From assembly GCA_017644045.1 (NCBI GenBank), contig JAEPMI010000003.1, forward strand, positions 310,001-374,000: 64,000 bases of DNA. Reading direction: 5' to 3'. Position 1 is the first letter of the stretch. Every line of letters starts with the position of its first letter. The DNA is from Deltaproteobacteria bacterium (GTDB taxonomy: Bacteria; Myxococcota_A; Polyangia; Polyangiales; Houyiibacteriaceae). This document shows positions 8,283-16,223 of this stretch, piece after piece. Position numbers and translations under genes: made by a program. The notes beneath the pieces were generated by a model. That model was given only the letters and a program-made list of their open reading frames with translations, did not search any database and had not been told where the DNA came from.

Positions 8283-8804
8283 ATGTCGATGCGACGAGTC
8301 GTGGCCTTCTTCTTTCTGCTGGGCTGCGGAGCCCCGGTCGCCAGCATCACCGAGCCTGCGGTCGTGACCGAATCGGCCTGGGCGCGCTTCTCCGAAGGCC
8401 TGGTCGGGCGCTGGACGGCGACGACCTCGAGCGGAGCGTCCTTGGAGGTCCGCTACCGCCTCGTGGCTCATGGGTCCGCGCTGGTCCAAACCTGGGCACC
8501 GGGCACGGCAGGCGAGTCGATCACCGTCCTCCATCCCGACGGCGAGTCGCTGATGCTCACGCACTACTGTGGCCAGGGCAATCAGGCGCGGCTGGTGGCG
8601 GTCGACGTCGCCGACGCGCACGTCCGATTCCGCAGGTTCGATGCGACCAACGTCACCGCCGAGCAGTCCGTGCTCTCCGAGCTCTCCCTTCGAATGCTCG
8701 ATGGTGCCCATGAACACGTCGAGACCTATGAAGACTCCGATGGAGTGAAGGAGACCACGACCCTCCGCTTCATCCGCGACGAAGAGCCCGCCGCACCCAT
8801 CTGA
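8283..8804 (+). CDS. small lipoprotein with lipocalin-like domain
   Basis: A 173-residue lipoprotein: MSMRRVVAFFFLLGC gives Cys15. The mature part follows a pattern I know from a family of small beta-barrel (lipocalin/DUF1579-like) proteins: LVGRWTATTSSGASLEVRYR, a central GSALVQTW, then HPDGESLMLTHYCGQGNQ, and a closing TTTLRFIRDE. Such folds usually bind a hydrophobic ligand, but the ligand is unknown. ATG 8283 is chosen because it starts the signal peptide; a further ATG at 8289 is also possible. The next gene (8949) is on the same strand after a 144-nt gap in which nothing was recognised. Confidence 0.78.
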   Translation: MSMRRVVAFFFLLGCGAPVASITEPAVVTESAWARFSEGLVGRWTATTSSGASLEVRYRLVAHGSALVQTWAPGTAGESITVLHPDGESLMLTHYCGQGNQARLVAVDVADAHVRFRRFDATNVTAEQSVLSELSLRMLDGAHEHVETYEDSDGVKETTTLRFIRDEEPAAPI

Positions 8805-8948
8805 AGCGTTCGCCGACCCGCCCGATCCCTGTCGAGAGCGGCCGACACGATTGCCGTTAGCTTCTTCACGTCCCGCGCCACGACGAGCGCCGGATTCGTC
8901 GTTTCCGCAAGCATTCTGCTCGGCACGGAACCTGCTGATCGGACGAGC

Positions 8949-10259
8949 ATGCGCAGACTCGTCCTCGTCCTCGTCCTCGTTCTCGCCGCGTGTGCCTTCG
9001 CGTGCGGCGACTCCGGCCCAAGTGACGGAGCGGACATCGCCGCCCTGCCGTCGTGGCCCGACGCACCGACGAGCCTCGAGCTCGGTGAAGGTGAGCGGGT
9101 CCAGCTCGTGCCCCCGGCGGCGTCGCTGACCGTCGCGTCGACCGGCGTCGAGGCCGAAGCGCTCGACGGAGTCGTCACCGTCTTCGCGCCCTATGGCTCG
9201 ACGAGCGGTGCAGTCACGGTCGCCCTGGCCAACGCCGCCGGGTCCATCGACGTCGTGATCGACGTGAGCGTGGCACCCCTCGCGTGGGACGAGCCGCTCG
9301 AGGCCGAGGAGGTCGGCCCCGAAGCCCGCGAACATCCGGCGTTGATCCTCGACGAGGCACGAGACCGGCTCATCGTGATCGGTGGCTCGGGCTATCGACC
9401 CTACGGCACACCCCTCGGCGACGCGTGGGCCATCGCGCTCGACTCCGGCGCTTGGAGCGAGCTCGGCGTGACCGGCGCGCTCCCCGCGCTCGGCTCGATG
9501 CGCGTCGCCCGTGACGGAGCGACCACCGCGCTGCTCTTCGGCGGCTACGGCGAGGGCGGCGCCAACTCCGATCAGCTCACCCGCGTCGACTTCTCGGGTG
9601 CGGACCTGGTCGTGAGCGAGGTCGAGCAGACCGGCTACCTCTCCGCGGCCCCGCGTTCGCTGCACGCGTTCTTCTTCGATCCGGAGACGAGCACCTACTG
9701 GACCTTCGGCGGCCTCGCGGGCTTCTCCCCGCGGGACGACGTGCGCCGGATGGTCATGAACGAAGGAACGGCCGAGTGGACCTTCGAGGAGACCAACGAG
9801 GGACCGAGCGGCCGCTACGGATTCTTCTGGGGCTTCGACGAGGAGCGCGGACGGCTCTGGGTCTTCAGCGGCGCGCAAGGCACGGCGATGGTCGACCCGG
9901 CGCAAGACCTGTGGATGCTCGACGTGCGGGCCACTCCCGCGACGTGGACCCCGGTGCTCGACGGAGAGCCGCTCCCGGTCGGGCGACGCAACGGCGTGTT
10001 CGCGTGGGACCCGCGCGGACCACGGCTCTGGGTCTTCGGTGGGACACCGGACGCGATGTCCAGCACGCCCGGCCTGTTCGCGCTCGACCTGGGAGCGATC
10101 GATGCGCCGACCGTCCACCAGCTCGAGCTCCCCGGCGAGCCGCCGCTCCGCTCGAGCGGCGCCGGCATCTTCGATTCCACCGCCGAACGCATCCTCCTCG
10201 GGTTCGGCAACAGCGAGTCGGCGGTCTACGCCGACGTTCAGAGCCTGGTCACTCGCTGA
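8949..10259 (+). CDS. Kelch-repeat lipoprotein
   Basis: A 436-residue lipoprotein (MRRLVLVLVLVLAAC, Cys15). After a beta-sandwich-like N-terminal segment (about residues 40-120) it carries Kelch-type blades: LIVIGGSGYRPYG, TALLFGGYGEGG, STYWTFGGLAG, RLWVFSGAQGT and RLWVFGGTPDA, each a GG or SG pair followed by a Trp-rich strand (LGDAWAIAL, QDLWMLDV). This predicts a six- or seven-bladed beta-propeller on the cell surface or in the periplasm, probably for binding. No copper-radical (galactose oxidase) residues were identified, so an enzyme role is unsupported. Its stop is 3 nt from the stop of the convergent COQ4-like gene. Confidence 0.86.
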   Translation: MRRLVLVLVLVLAACAFACGDSGPSDGADIAALPSWPDAPTSLELGEGERVQLVPPAASLTVASTGVEAEALDGVVTVFAPYGSTSGAVTVALANAAGSIDVVIDVSVAPLAWDEPLEAEEVGPEAREHPALILDEARDRLIVIGGSGYRPYGTPLGDAWAIALDSGAWSELGVTGALPALGSMRVARDGATTALLFGGYGEGGANSDQLTRVDFSGADLVVSEVEQTGYLSAAPRSLHAFFFDPETSTYWTFGGLAGFSPRDDVRRMVMNEGTAEWTFEETNEGPSGRYGFFWGFDEERGRLWVFSGAQGTAMVDPAQDLWMLDVRATPATWTPVLDGEPLPVGRRNGVFAWDPRGPRLWVFGGTPDAMSSTPGLFALDLGAIDAPTVHQLELPGEPPLRSSGAGIFDSTAERILLGFGNSESAVYADVQSLVTR

Positions 10260-10262
10260 GGG

Positions 10263-10946
10263 TCAGTGGACGTCGTAGGGGACGATGCCGAGCTCGCGCC
10301 GCACCGACACCAGCGGCTGCGCCCATCGCTTCTCCCAGACCACCGGCACCAGCGGCGCGGCCTTCTCTCCGAGCGCGTAGGCATGGCGCACGCCCTTCCG
10401 GAGCTGGGTCCAGCGCTTCTCGAGCACCATGTGCTTGATGCCGCCGAGCGCCACGATCAGCACCGACGAAGGAAAGCCGGTCTGCGCCAGGGAGAACGAG
10501 TGGACCAGCACCTCTTCGTAGCCCTCGACGCCGAGCCCGAGCAGCGTGTGCCAGAGATCGTGGTTCTGCCGGATCCGGTGCAGCAGGTACGCGGCGTCGG
10601 AGTCGTCGGTGTAGGGCGTTGGCTGGCGCGTGAGCTCGTAGTCGAGGCCGTGCCGGTCGAGGAAGTCCACGAACTCCCGCCCGAGCGTTCCGGGCGGTAG
10701 CGCTCGCAGCTCGTCGAGATCGGTGTCGGCGAGCATCGGTCGGTCGCGCAGCAGCTCGGCTCCGTCGCCGTGGTCGAAGAGCCCGGAGTCGCGCAGGACC
10801 TCGAGCTGCCGCTGCGAGGCGATCTCCTCGGCGACGATGATGTCCTCGGTGCGGTTCGAGTCCGCCAGGACCCGCGTGATGCACCCCCAGAGCGTCCGGG
10901 TGTGATCGCGGGTCAGCCGGGGCAGGTGAATCGACGCGTGCGCCAC
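10263..10946 (-). CDS. COQ4-like protein
   Basis: A 227-residue soluble protein. The clearest signature is HDLWHTLLGLGVEGYEE, which fits the COQ4 zinc motif HDxxH-x11-E exactly. Other family-like features are an N-terminal helical domain, LGREFVDFLDRHGLD before the motif, and ALGGIKHMVLEKRWTQLRKGVRHAYALGEKA after it, matching the COQ4 C-terminal helices. COQ4 organises or decarboxylates/hydroxylates the ubiquinone ring in mitochondria and proteobacteria. No other quinone gene lies nearby. It probably shares a transcript with the START-like gene upstream (37-nt gap). The assignment to the family is good; the exact reaction is inferred. Confidence 0.85.
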   Translation of the reverse strand: MAHASIHLPRLTRDHTRTLWGCITRVLADSNRTEDIIVAEEIASQRQLEVLRDSGLFDHGDGAELLRDRPMLADTDLDELRALPPGTLGREFVDFLDRHGLDYELTRQPTPYTDDSDAAYLLHRIRQNHDLWHTLLGLGVEGYEEVLVHSFSLAQTGFPSSVLIVALGGIKHMVLEKRWTQLRKGVRHAYALGEKAAPLVPVVWEKRWAQPLVSVRRELGIVPYDVH

Positions 10947-10983
10947 ACCGCGGAGTGTAGCGGGTCCGGACCTGCAAGACCCC

Positions 10984-11538
10984 CTACCGCAGCCGATTCC
11001 GGAGCGCGCGAACGCTCTTCTTGGCGAACACCTCGTTCTGGTTCGCCACGACCGAGCTCGGCGCCGGCACCTGCGGGTCGGCGACGAGAGTGAACGTCAC
11101 TCGGGTCTGAGAGTCGCCGACCGGCTCGAGCTTCCAGCGGGCGATGAAGCCGTCCATGTTGCCGCGGAGCATGCGCGCCTCGATCACCTGCCCGTCGCCA
11201 CTCTCGCGGGCGTGGATCTGCACCTGGGCCCAGAGGGTGCCGGCGCCGTGGAGGATCTCGACCTGCAGGTAGACCATCGCGCGGTCGCCGCGCTCGCCGA
11301 GCACCCGGGACTGCCGGAAATGCGGGAGGAAATCGTCATAACTCGCGTAGTCGCGGACCTGTCGCGCGACCCGGTCGATCGGTGCGTTCAGCACGCCGGT
11401 GGCTTCGCCGCCCTGCACCTCGATGCCGGGCTCGCTGACCTTGCGCCAGGTGATCCCCTCGTAGGATCGATCGTCCTGAGCGAGCGCCGGCGCGGCGATG
11501 AAGGTGAGCAGAAGGGTGAGGGCAGAGATGCGTTGCAT
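10984..11538 (-). CDS. periplasmic START/SRPBCC-fold lipid-binding-like protein
   Basis: A 184-residue secreted protein with a cleavable signal peptide (MQRISALTLLLTFIAAPALAQ). The mature part looks like the helix-grip SRPBCC/START (polyketide cyclase) fold: GVLNAPIDRVARQVRDYASY at the start, the substrate-cavity strands VYLQVEILHG and RWKLEPVGDSQTRVTFTLVA, and a long C-terminal helix (NEVFAKKSVRALRNRLR). Such domains bind hydrophobic molecules or membrane components. ATG 11538 starts the signal peptide and was preferred over the longer frame. It is divergent from the barrel gene at 11676; the 137-nt gap probably holds both promoters. Confidence 0.8.
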   Translation of the reverse strand: MQRISALTLLLTFIAAPALAQDDRSYEGITWRKVSEPGIEVQGGEATGVLNAPIDRVARQVRDYASYDDFLPHFRQSRVLGERGDRAMVYLQVEILHGAGTLWAQVQIHARESGDGQVIEARMLRGNMDGFIARWKLEPVGDSQTRVTFTLVADPQVPAPSSVVANQNEVFAKKSVRALRNRLR

Positions 11539-11675
11539 GGCGTGATTCGAAGTGAGGGCCAGGGGGAGGCGCCATTCGTGGGACGCCCGAGCCGCCCGCG
11601 GCATTCAAGGCCGCTACAAGGTGGCACGGCCTCGAAGCCGTGACGAGGGGCCCTTCCTCGGTGTAGAACCCGCCC

Positions 11676-13085
11676 ATGCGTGGGAAGACTCCTCAGCGGT
11701 GGACGGGCCTCCTGGCCGGTCTCCTCGGGTCCGCCGTCCTCTTCGTCGGCTCTCTGGCCTCGGCTCAGACCGAGCGCGGCGTGGTGCTGGACTTCAGCGG
11801 TCGCGGCTCCGGCCCGGCCCGAAACGCGGTCGTGCGCGCCGCCACCGACAAGCTGGATCTGGCTCGGAGCCGGGACGTCGAGGCTGCTGCCCGCAACCTC
11901 GGCGCCGACCTCAGCCAGCCGGCGGGCATCGCCGCGGTCGCACAGGACCAGGGCCTGACCCTCATCGTCACCGGTGAGGTCACCGGACGCGGTGGCCGCG
12001 CGCGCACCCACATCCACGTCTTCGACGACCAGGGCAACGAGGTCGCCTACCGCGAGGCGGACCGGCCGGTCGGTCGGGCACGGCGTCGTCGCATCCAGCA
12101 GGCCGCCGCCGAGGCGCTCGACCAGGCGCTCGGTGCGGTGGCGGAGCGCCGCCGCGAGGAAGAGCTGGCGCGTCAGCGTGAAGAGGAAGCCGCGCGCCAG
12201 GCCGCGCTGGCGGCGCAGGCCGAGCAGGGCGAGGAGGAAGAAGAGGAGGAGGCGTCTGGTCCGCCCGGTGGCCTCCCGCTCATCGCGGCGTTCATCGGCA
12301 TCGATGGCCGGACCCGCGACGCGCAGGCCGACTTCCCCGGTGGCGGTGGTCGCCGCTACGACCTCGGCTTGTACCCGGAGCTCTCGATCCGACTCGAGAG
12401 CTTCCCCCTCGGAAGCTCGTCCAGCGCCGCCAAGGGCCTCTACGCCCAGCTCGATCTCGCCTTCGCGCTGGCGCTGAGCAGCCAGGAGGTCGACGCCGGG
12501 GGGATGGTGAACGACATCGACACCAGCGCCTGGCGCCTGCTCTTCCAGCTCGGCTACCTCTACCCGCTCAGCGACGACGCCTTTCGCATCGGGGCCCTGG
12601 TCGGCTTCGGGCTCGACAGCTTCACCATCGGCGACAACAGCGTCATGTCGTCGACGAAGTACACCTACCTTCGCATCGGCGCGGCGGCGGACGCCCGGCT
12701 CTACGAGAACCTCGTCCGGACACGCCTCGACATCGGCTACCGGATCGTCTTCGGTGTGGGCGACATCGGCACCGGCATGGACGACCCGAACGCGCTCGGC
12801 GACGACGCCAGCGGTGGCGCCTTCGACCTCGGCGTGTCGCTGGGCGGTCGCATCGACATGGGCCTGAGCTACGCGGTCCGCTTCGGCTTCACCCGCTACA
12901 GCTTCGACTTCTCGGGTCTGGCCGGCGCCGGGATCCCGCCCGACAGCAGCTTCACCGACAAGAGCCTGAACCTCTCGGTCCAGCTCGGCTACACGTTCGG
13001 CGGCGGCTCGTCGGACTCGGAGGAGTCCGAGGAATCGGATGGCCCCGACGAGTCGGACGATCTCGGCGACGACTGGGCCATGTAG
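11676..13085 (+). CDS. outer-membrane beta-barrel protein with periplasmic N-domain
   Basis: A 469-residue protein with signal peptide (LLGSAVLFVGSLASAQ). Residues about 30-150 form an alpha/beta periplasmic domain that resembles TolB/CsgG-type N-domains (GVVLDFSGRGSGPARNAVVRA, IVTGEVTGRGGRARTHIHVF). Residues about 150-195 are a charged coiled coil (ERRREEELARQREEEAARQAA), ending in a Glu run. The C-terminal half alternates aromatic and hydrophobic residues in barrel strands (LYAQLDLAFALALSS, RLLFQLGYLYPL, VSLGGRIDMGLSYAVRFGF). It ends with a Ser/Asp/Glu-rich tail after LNLSVQLGYTFGGG. The last 97 nt overlap the antisense 3' end of the SulP gene. Role is probably structural or transport; substrate unknown. 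Confidence 0.82.
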   Translation: MRGKTPQRWTGLLAGLLGSAVLFVGSLASAQTERGVVLDFSGRGSGPARNAVVRAATDKLDLARSRDVEAAARNLGADLSQPAGIAAVAQDQGLTLIVTGEVTGRGGRARTHIHVFDDQGNEVAYREADRPVGRARRRRIQQAAAEALDQALGAVAERRREEELARQREEEAARQAALAAQAEQGEEEEEEEASGPPGGLPLIAAFIGIDGRTRDAQADFPGGGGRRYDLGLYPELSIRLESFPLGSSSSAAKGLYAQLDLAFALALSSQEVDAGGMVNDIDTSAWRLLFQLGYLYPLSDDAFRIGALVGFGLDSFTIGDNSVMSSTKYTYLRIGAAADARLYENLVRTRLDIGYRIVFGVGDIGTGMDDPNALGDDASGGAFDLGVSLGGRIDMGLSYAVRFGFTRYSFDFSGLAGAGIPPDSSFTDKSLNLSVQLGYTFGGGSSDSEESEESDGPDESDDLGDDWAM

Positions 13086-14215
13086 CCCGGCCACTCGCCG
13101 TACCGACGCGTCAGCGCGGCGACGACCGCGCCCGTGGCCACACCGGGGCCCACGCCGAGCAGGAGGGTGGGCAGGAAGGTCGCGGCGAGCACCCACCGTT
13201 CGCGGCGCGTGCTCTTCCGGATCCGCTCGTGGTCGATGAGGCTGAGCACGCCGGCGGTGACCACCGCCGCGAGGACCGACTCCGGTAGCGGCCCGAGGAC
13301 GGCGCCGCCCGCCAGCAGCACCAGCGCGACGACCGCGCTTGCGAAGACGTTGGCCCACCGAGACGTCGCGCCGGCGCGCGCGTTCACAGCCGTGCGCGAG
13401 AGCCCGCCGGAGACCGGGTAGCCGCCGACGATGGCGCTGCCCCAGTTCGCCAGACCCAGCCCGGCGAGCTCGCGTCGAGGCTCGAGCTCCTGCGGCCGCG
13501 CGCCCGCCGCGCCGATGCCCTCGATGAAGCTGAGCAGCCCGATGACGAGGGCGGGGGCGGCCATGCGGCCGACGCTCGCCCACTCCAGCCCTTCCGGGAG
13601 CCCGGGTACGGGCAGACCCTCCGGCAGGGCGCCCACCTGGGCGACCGTCCAGCCGAGCAGGAAGCTCGCGAGGGTGAAGAGCGCCATGACGGCGACCGTT
13701 CGCAGCGCCCCGAAGGGCTGCAGCTTCTTCGGCAGCGGGATCAGCAGGCAGAGCAGCGCCGTGCCGCCCACCATCGCGGTCGCCGTGTCGACGCCCTCGC
13801 CCCACTCGCCGCTCCAGCCGACCAAGGTCGGGGCCTGGCTCCACACGATGCGCAGCGCGGCACCGGCCAGGAAGCCTCGGAGCACGTTGGGCGTCACGAA
13901 GTCCGCGAGCCGGTCGAGGCGCACGATCAGCGCGATGATCTGCACCGTCCCCACCATCGCCGCGAGCAGGGCCGCGTGCGCGAGGGCGCCGTCACCCTCA
14001 CCGGCGAGGGCTGCCCCCACCAGCAGCGACGAGATCGCGGTCGGCCCAGCCGAGAGCACGTCCGACCGTCCGATCGCTCCGTAGATCAGCGGCGCCACCA
14101 GCGCGCCGTAGAGGCCGGCCGCGGGTGGGAGTCCGGCCAGCGATGCGTACGCGACCGCCTGGGCCACGAGGACCACGCCGGTCGTCAGCCCGGCGACCAG
14201 GTCCTTGCCGAACAT
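12989..14215 (-). CDS. SulP-family anion transporter lacking STAS domain
   Basis: A 408-residue inner-membrane protein with about ten to twelve membrane helices. The N-terminus has the SulP signature GLTTGVVLVAQAVAYASLAG followed by PPAAGLYGALVAPLIYGAIG. Further family marks are SAGPTAISSLLVGAAL, IGLLSFIEGIGAAG, ANWGSAIVGGYPVSGGLSRTAVN and TAGVLSLIDHERIR. SulP proteins move sulfate, bicarbonate or related anions. The cytoplasmic STAS domain usual at the C-terminus is missing; after YGEWPGYM there is only a Ser/Asp tail made by reading antisense to the barrel gene for 97 nt. The start shares its first base with the bactofilin stop (TGATG), implying coupling; GTG 14218 is an alternative start. 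Substrate is not predictable. Confidence 0.92.
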   Translation of the reverse strand: MFGKDLVAGLTTGVVLVAQAVAYASLAGLPPAAGLYGALVAPLIYGAIGRSDVLSAGPTAISSLLVGAALAGEGDGALAHAALLAAMVGTVQIIALIVRLDRLADFVTPNVLRGFLAGAALRIVWSQAPTLVGWSGEWGEGVDTATAMVGGTALLCLLIPLPKKLQPFGALRTVAVMALFTLASFLLGWTVAQVGALPEGLPVPGLPEGLEWASVGRMAAPALVIGLLSFIEGIGAAGARPQELEPRRELAGLGLANWGSAIVGGYPVSGGLSRTAVNARAGATSRWANVFASAVVALVLLAGGAVLGPLPESVLAAVVTAGVLSLIDHERIRKSTRRERWVLAATFLPTLLLGVGPGVATGAVVAALTRRYGEWPGYMAQSSPRSSDSSGPSDSSDSSESDEPPPNV

Positions 14216-14808
14216 CACTCCTTCTCGGAGTCGTCGTCAGCGTCCGAGTCGGCCCCGGCGTCGGAGTCGGAGTCGGCCTCGGCGTCGGAGTCGGAGTCAC
14301 CCGACGTGACCGTCGCCGCCGGCGGCGCGCCGACCGCCTCGAGGACCTCTTCGTCCGCCGGCGGTGGCGTCGAGTCCGCCTCGGAGATCGTCGCGGCGGT
14401 CTCGAGGTCGCTCAGCAGCTTCTCCTCGGCGCCGAGCGAGTGGGTCTCCGGCGGGCTCCCCGCCTCGTCCCCCATGGTGCACTGGCCCTCGAAGACGACC
14501 CCGCGATCGATGAAGAGCTGCGGCGTGACGATGTCGCCCGTGACCCGGCCGGGAGCGTGGAGCTCGACCAGCTCTCGAGCGTGGACCTGCCCCTGGATGT
14601 GGCCGCCCAGCACGATGAGCGTGCCCACGTCGATGCTGCCCTTCACATCCGCGCTGTCGCCGATGATCAGGGTGCCGGCGCTGAAGATCTCCCCATCGAA
14701 GGTGCCGTCGATCCGGACCCGACCCTCGAAGGTCAGCTTGCCGGTGTAGGCCGTCCCCCGCCCCAGAAGGGCGTGGATCTCTCCGGGCGCGCTGAGATCC
14801 TCCGTCAT
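14215..14808 (-). CDS. bactofilin
   Basis: A 197-residue cytoskeletal protein. The central bactofilin (DUF583) domain covers about residues 10-125 with the right-handed beta-helix repeat pattern: ALLGRGTAYTGKLTFEG, VRIDGTFDGEIFSAG, LIIGDSADVKGSIDVG, LIVLGGHIQGQVHA, VELHAPGRVTGDIVTP, LFIDRGVVFEGQC. Bactofilins polymerise without nucleotide at the inner membrane and organise cell shape, chromosome ends or polar proteins. The C-terminal tail is acidic (repeated Asp-Ser-Asp, then EKE). ATG 14808 is preferred because the domain begins directly after it. It is cotranscribed with and just upstream of the SulP transporter, an unusual pairing. Confidence 0.93.
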   Translation of the reverse strand: MTEDLSAPGEIHALLGRGTAYTGKLTFEGRVRIDGTFDGEIFSAGTLIIGDSADVKGSIDVGTLIVLGGHIQGQVHARELVELHAPGRVTGDIVTPQLFIDRGVVFEGQCTMGDEAGSPPETHSLGAEEKLLSDLETAATISEADSTPPPADEEVLEAVGAPPAATVTSGDSDSDAEADSDSDAGADSDADDDSEKE

Positions 14809-14959
14809 CGCCCGCCTGCATACCTTGGCTGGCTCCCAGAGCAAACCGGCTTTCCACTGGGGGTTTGGCGCGAACCCCCGCGTTGCTCGGGCGCTCGTGG
14901 CTCGGGGCTTCTCTTCTTCGACTGGAATTCCCCGGGAAGGCGCGTAGAGTACGGGCGCC

Positions 14960-15289
14960 ATGAAAGACGTGACACCGCGAGAGCGCTGGGAAGTGTGGAT
15001 GCACCAGGCGCAACGCTTCGCCGACCGCGAGAACTACATCGACGCCCTCGGGCGGGCGCGGATGGTGTTGCGTGAGGTCAGCGAGACTCTCGAGGCCGGC
15101 GAGCTCGACGAGAAGCAGGCCCAGCGGCTCCAGCGCTTCGCGGCGCGTGTCGAGCGCCGGATGAAGGGCTACCGCAAGAGCTTCGAGGTCTGGAACGCCA
15201 AGATCGCCGCCCGTCGAGCCGCGTCCATCGCTGCCGCCGAGCAGGAGATGGCGCGCCCGCTCCCGATCGGGCCGGACGAGCGCTACTGA
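14960..15289 (+). CDS. small helical hypothetical protein
   Basis: A 109-residue soluble protein predicted to be almost all helix: RERWEVWMHQAQRFADRENY, IDALGRARMVLREVSETLE, GELDEKQAQRLQRFAARVERR. This spacing suggests one or two TPR-like helical hairpins followed by a basic helix. No motif was recognised. It starts divergently from the bactofilin gene (151-nt gap) and is followed 16 nt later by the sucrase/ferredoxin-like gene, so it is probably the first gene of that operon. Confidence 0.72.
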   Translation: MKDVTPRERWEVWMHQAQRFADRENYIDALGRARMVLREVSETLEAGELDEKQAQRLQRFAARVERRMKGYRKSFEVWNAKIAARRAASIAAAEQEMARPLPIGPDERY

Positions 15290-15305
15290 GCGCTCCAGAG
15301 CTCGA

Positions 15306-16223
15306 ATGACCGAGGTCGAGAGCGACCTGCGTTGTGCGGAGGCCTCGATCCGTGCGGGGGAGCCCCTCGCCGGGACCGCGGCGGTCGCGCGCCATTGGCT
15401 CGCCATCGAGGAGCCCGGTGCGTGGGCCCGCAAACCGCTCCAGTCGAAGGGCCTCGGTGCGCTCGGCGAGCTGCTCACCCAGTGGGACGAGGCCACCCCC
15501 GAGCTGCGCATCCAGCTGATTCGCCAGCCGGGGCGCCGGCACCGGTCTCGGCGCGTCTTCCACGCCGACCTGGCGACCGGCCGCCTGACCCACGCCACCC
15601 TCGAGGACGACGAGCTCGCGGCCCTCGACCCCGAGTCGTTCCTCGGCGATGGGCTCGGGGCCAACTTCGACGGGCTCCTCTACCTCGTCTGCACCCACGG
15701 CAAGCGCGACGACTGCTGCGCGCTCCGTGGGGTCCCGGTCTACCAGGCGCTCGCGGAGGCTGCGGCCGATCTGCCCGCCAGCGACCAGCCCGAGCTCTGG
15801 CAGACCTCGCACCTCGGCGGTCACCGTTTCGCGGCCACGCTGACCACATTGCCTCATGGCTACGCCCTCGGGCGGGTCGAGCCCGACGAAGCCGAGGACG
15901 TTCTCGCGGCGGGTGGGCTCCATCGCCTCGACCGAGTCCGGGGCCGGAGCCTCTGGCCGCAGGTCGCCCAAGTGGCCGACTTTCAGCTGAGATCCAGCCT
16001 CCCGGCGGATCATCCGGCCCGACTGGATCCGGCGGCCGTGCGCGTCCGAGAGGTCCGTGAATCCGATGCCGGCTGGATCGTCGGTCTCGAGCTGGTCAAC
16101 ATGGGCAGCCCCGAGAGGCACACGCTCGAGGTCCACCAGATCATGTCCCCGATGGAACAACCCAAGAGCTGTGGCGACGCCCCCGTGGCCGTGCCACGCC
16201 TGCTCGCGAAGGCGAAGCGATGA
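15306..16223 (+). CDS. sucrase/ferredoxin-like (Suc_Fer-like) protein
   Basis: A 305-residue soluble protein. The family marks are VCTHGKRDDCCALRG, where the Cys cluster is in the position of the thioredoxin-like/ferredoxin-like [2Fe-2S] site, and TSHLGGHRFAATLTTLPHGY with YALGRVEPDEAE. These match the PF06999-type sucrase/ferredoxin-like proteins known from plants, fungi and bacteria. In this family the fold is thioredoxin-like and the reaction is unknown in bacteria. It overlaps the start of homoserine dehydrogenase by 4 nt (ATGA), so it is translationally coupled to amino-acid biosynthesis, a link that is not explained by what is known of the family. Confidence 0.86.
   Translation: MTEVESDLRCAEASIRAGEPLAGTAAVARHWLAIEEPGAWARKPLQSKGLGALGELLTQWDEATPELRIQLIRQPGRRHRSRRVFHADLATGRLTHATLEDDELAALDPESFLGDGLGANFDGLLYLVCTHGKRDDCCALRGVPVYQALAEAAADLPASDQPELWQTSHLGGHRFAATLTTLPHGYALGRVEPDEAEDVLAAGGLHRLDRVRGRSLWPQVAQVADFQLRSSLPADHPARLDPAAVRVREVRESDAGWIVGLELVNMGSPERHTLEVHQIMSPMEQPKSCGDAPVAVPRLLAKAKR

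Noticed and set aside
11625-11642. Hairpin cacggc/gccgtg upstream of the barrel gene as terminator or riboswitch
   Set aside because: Six base pairs without a T-run or further structure; expected by chance in this composition.
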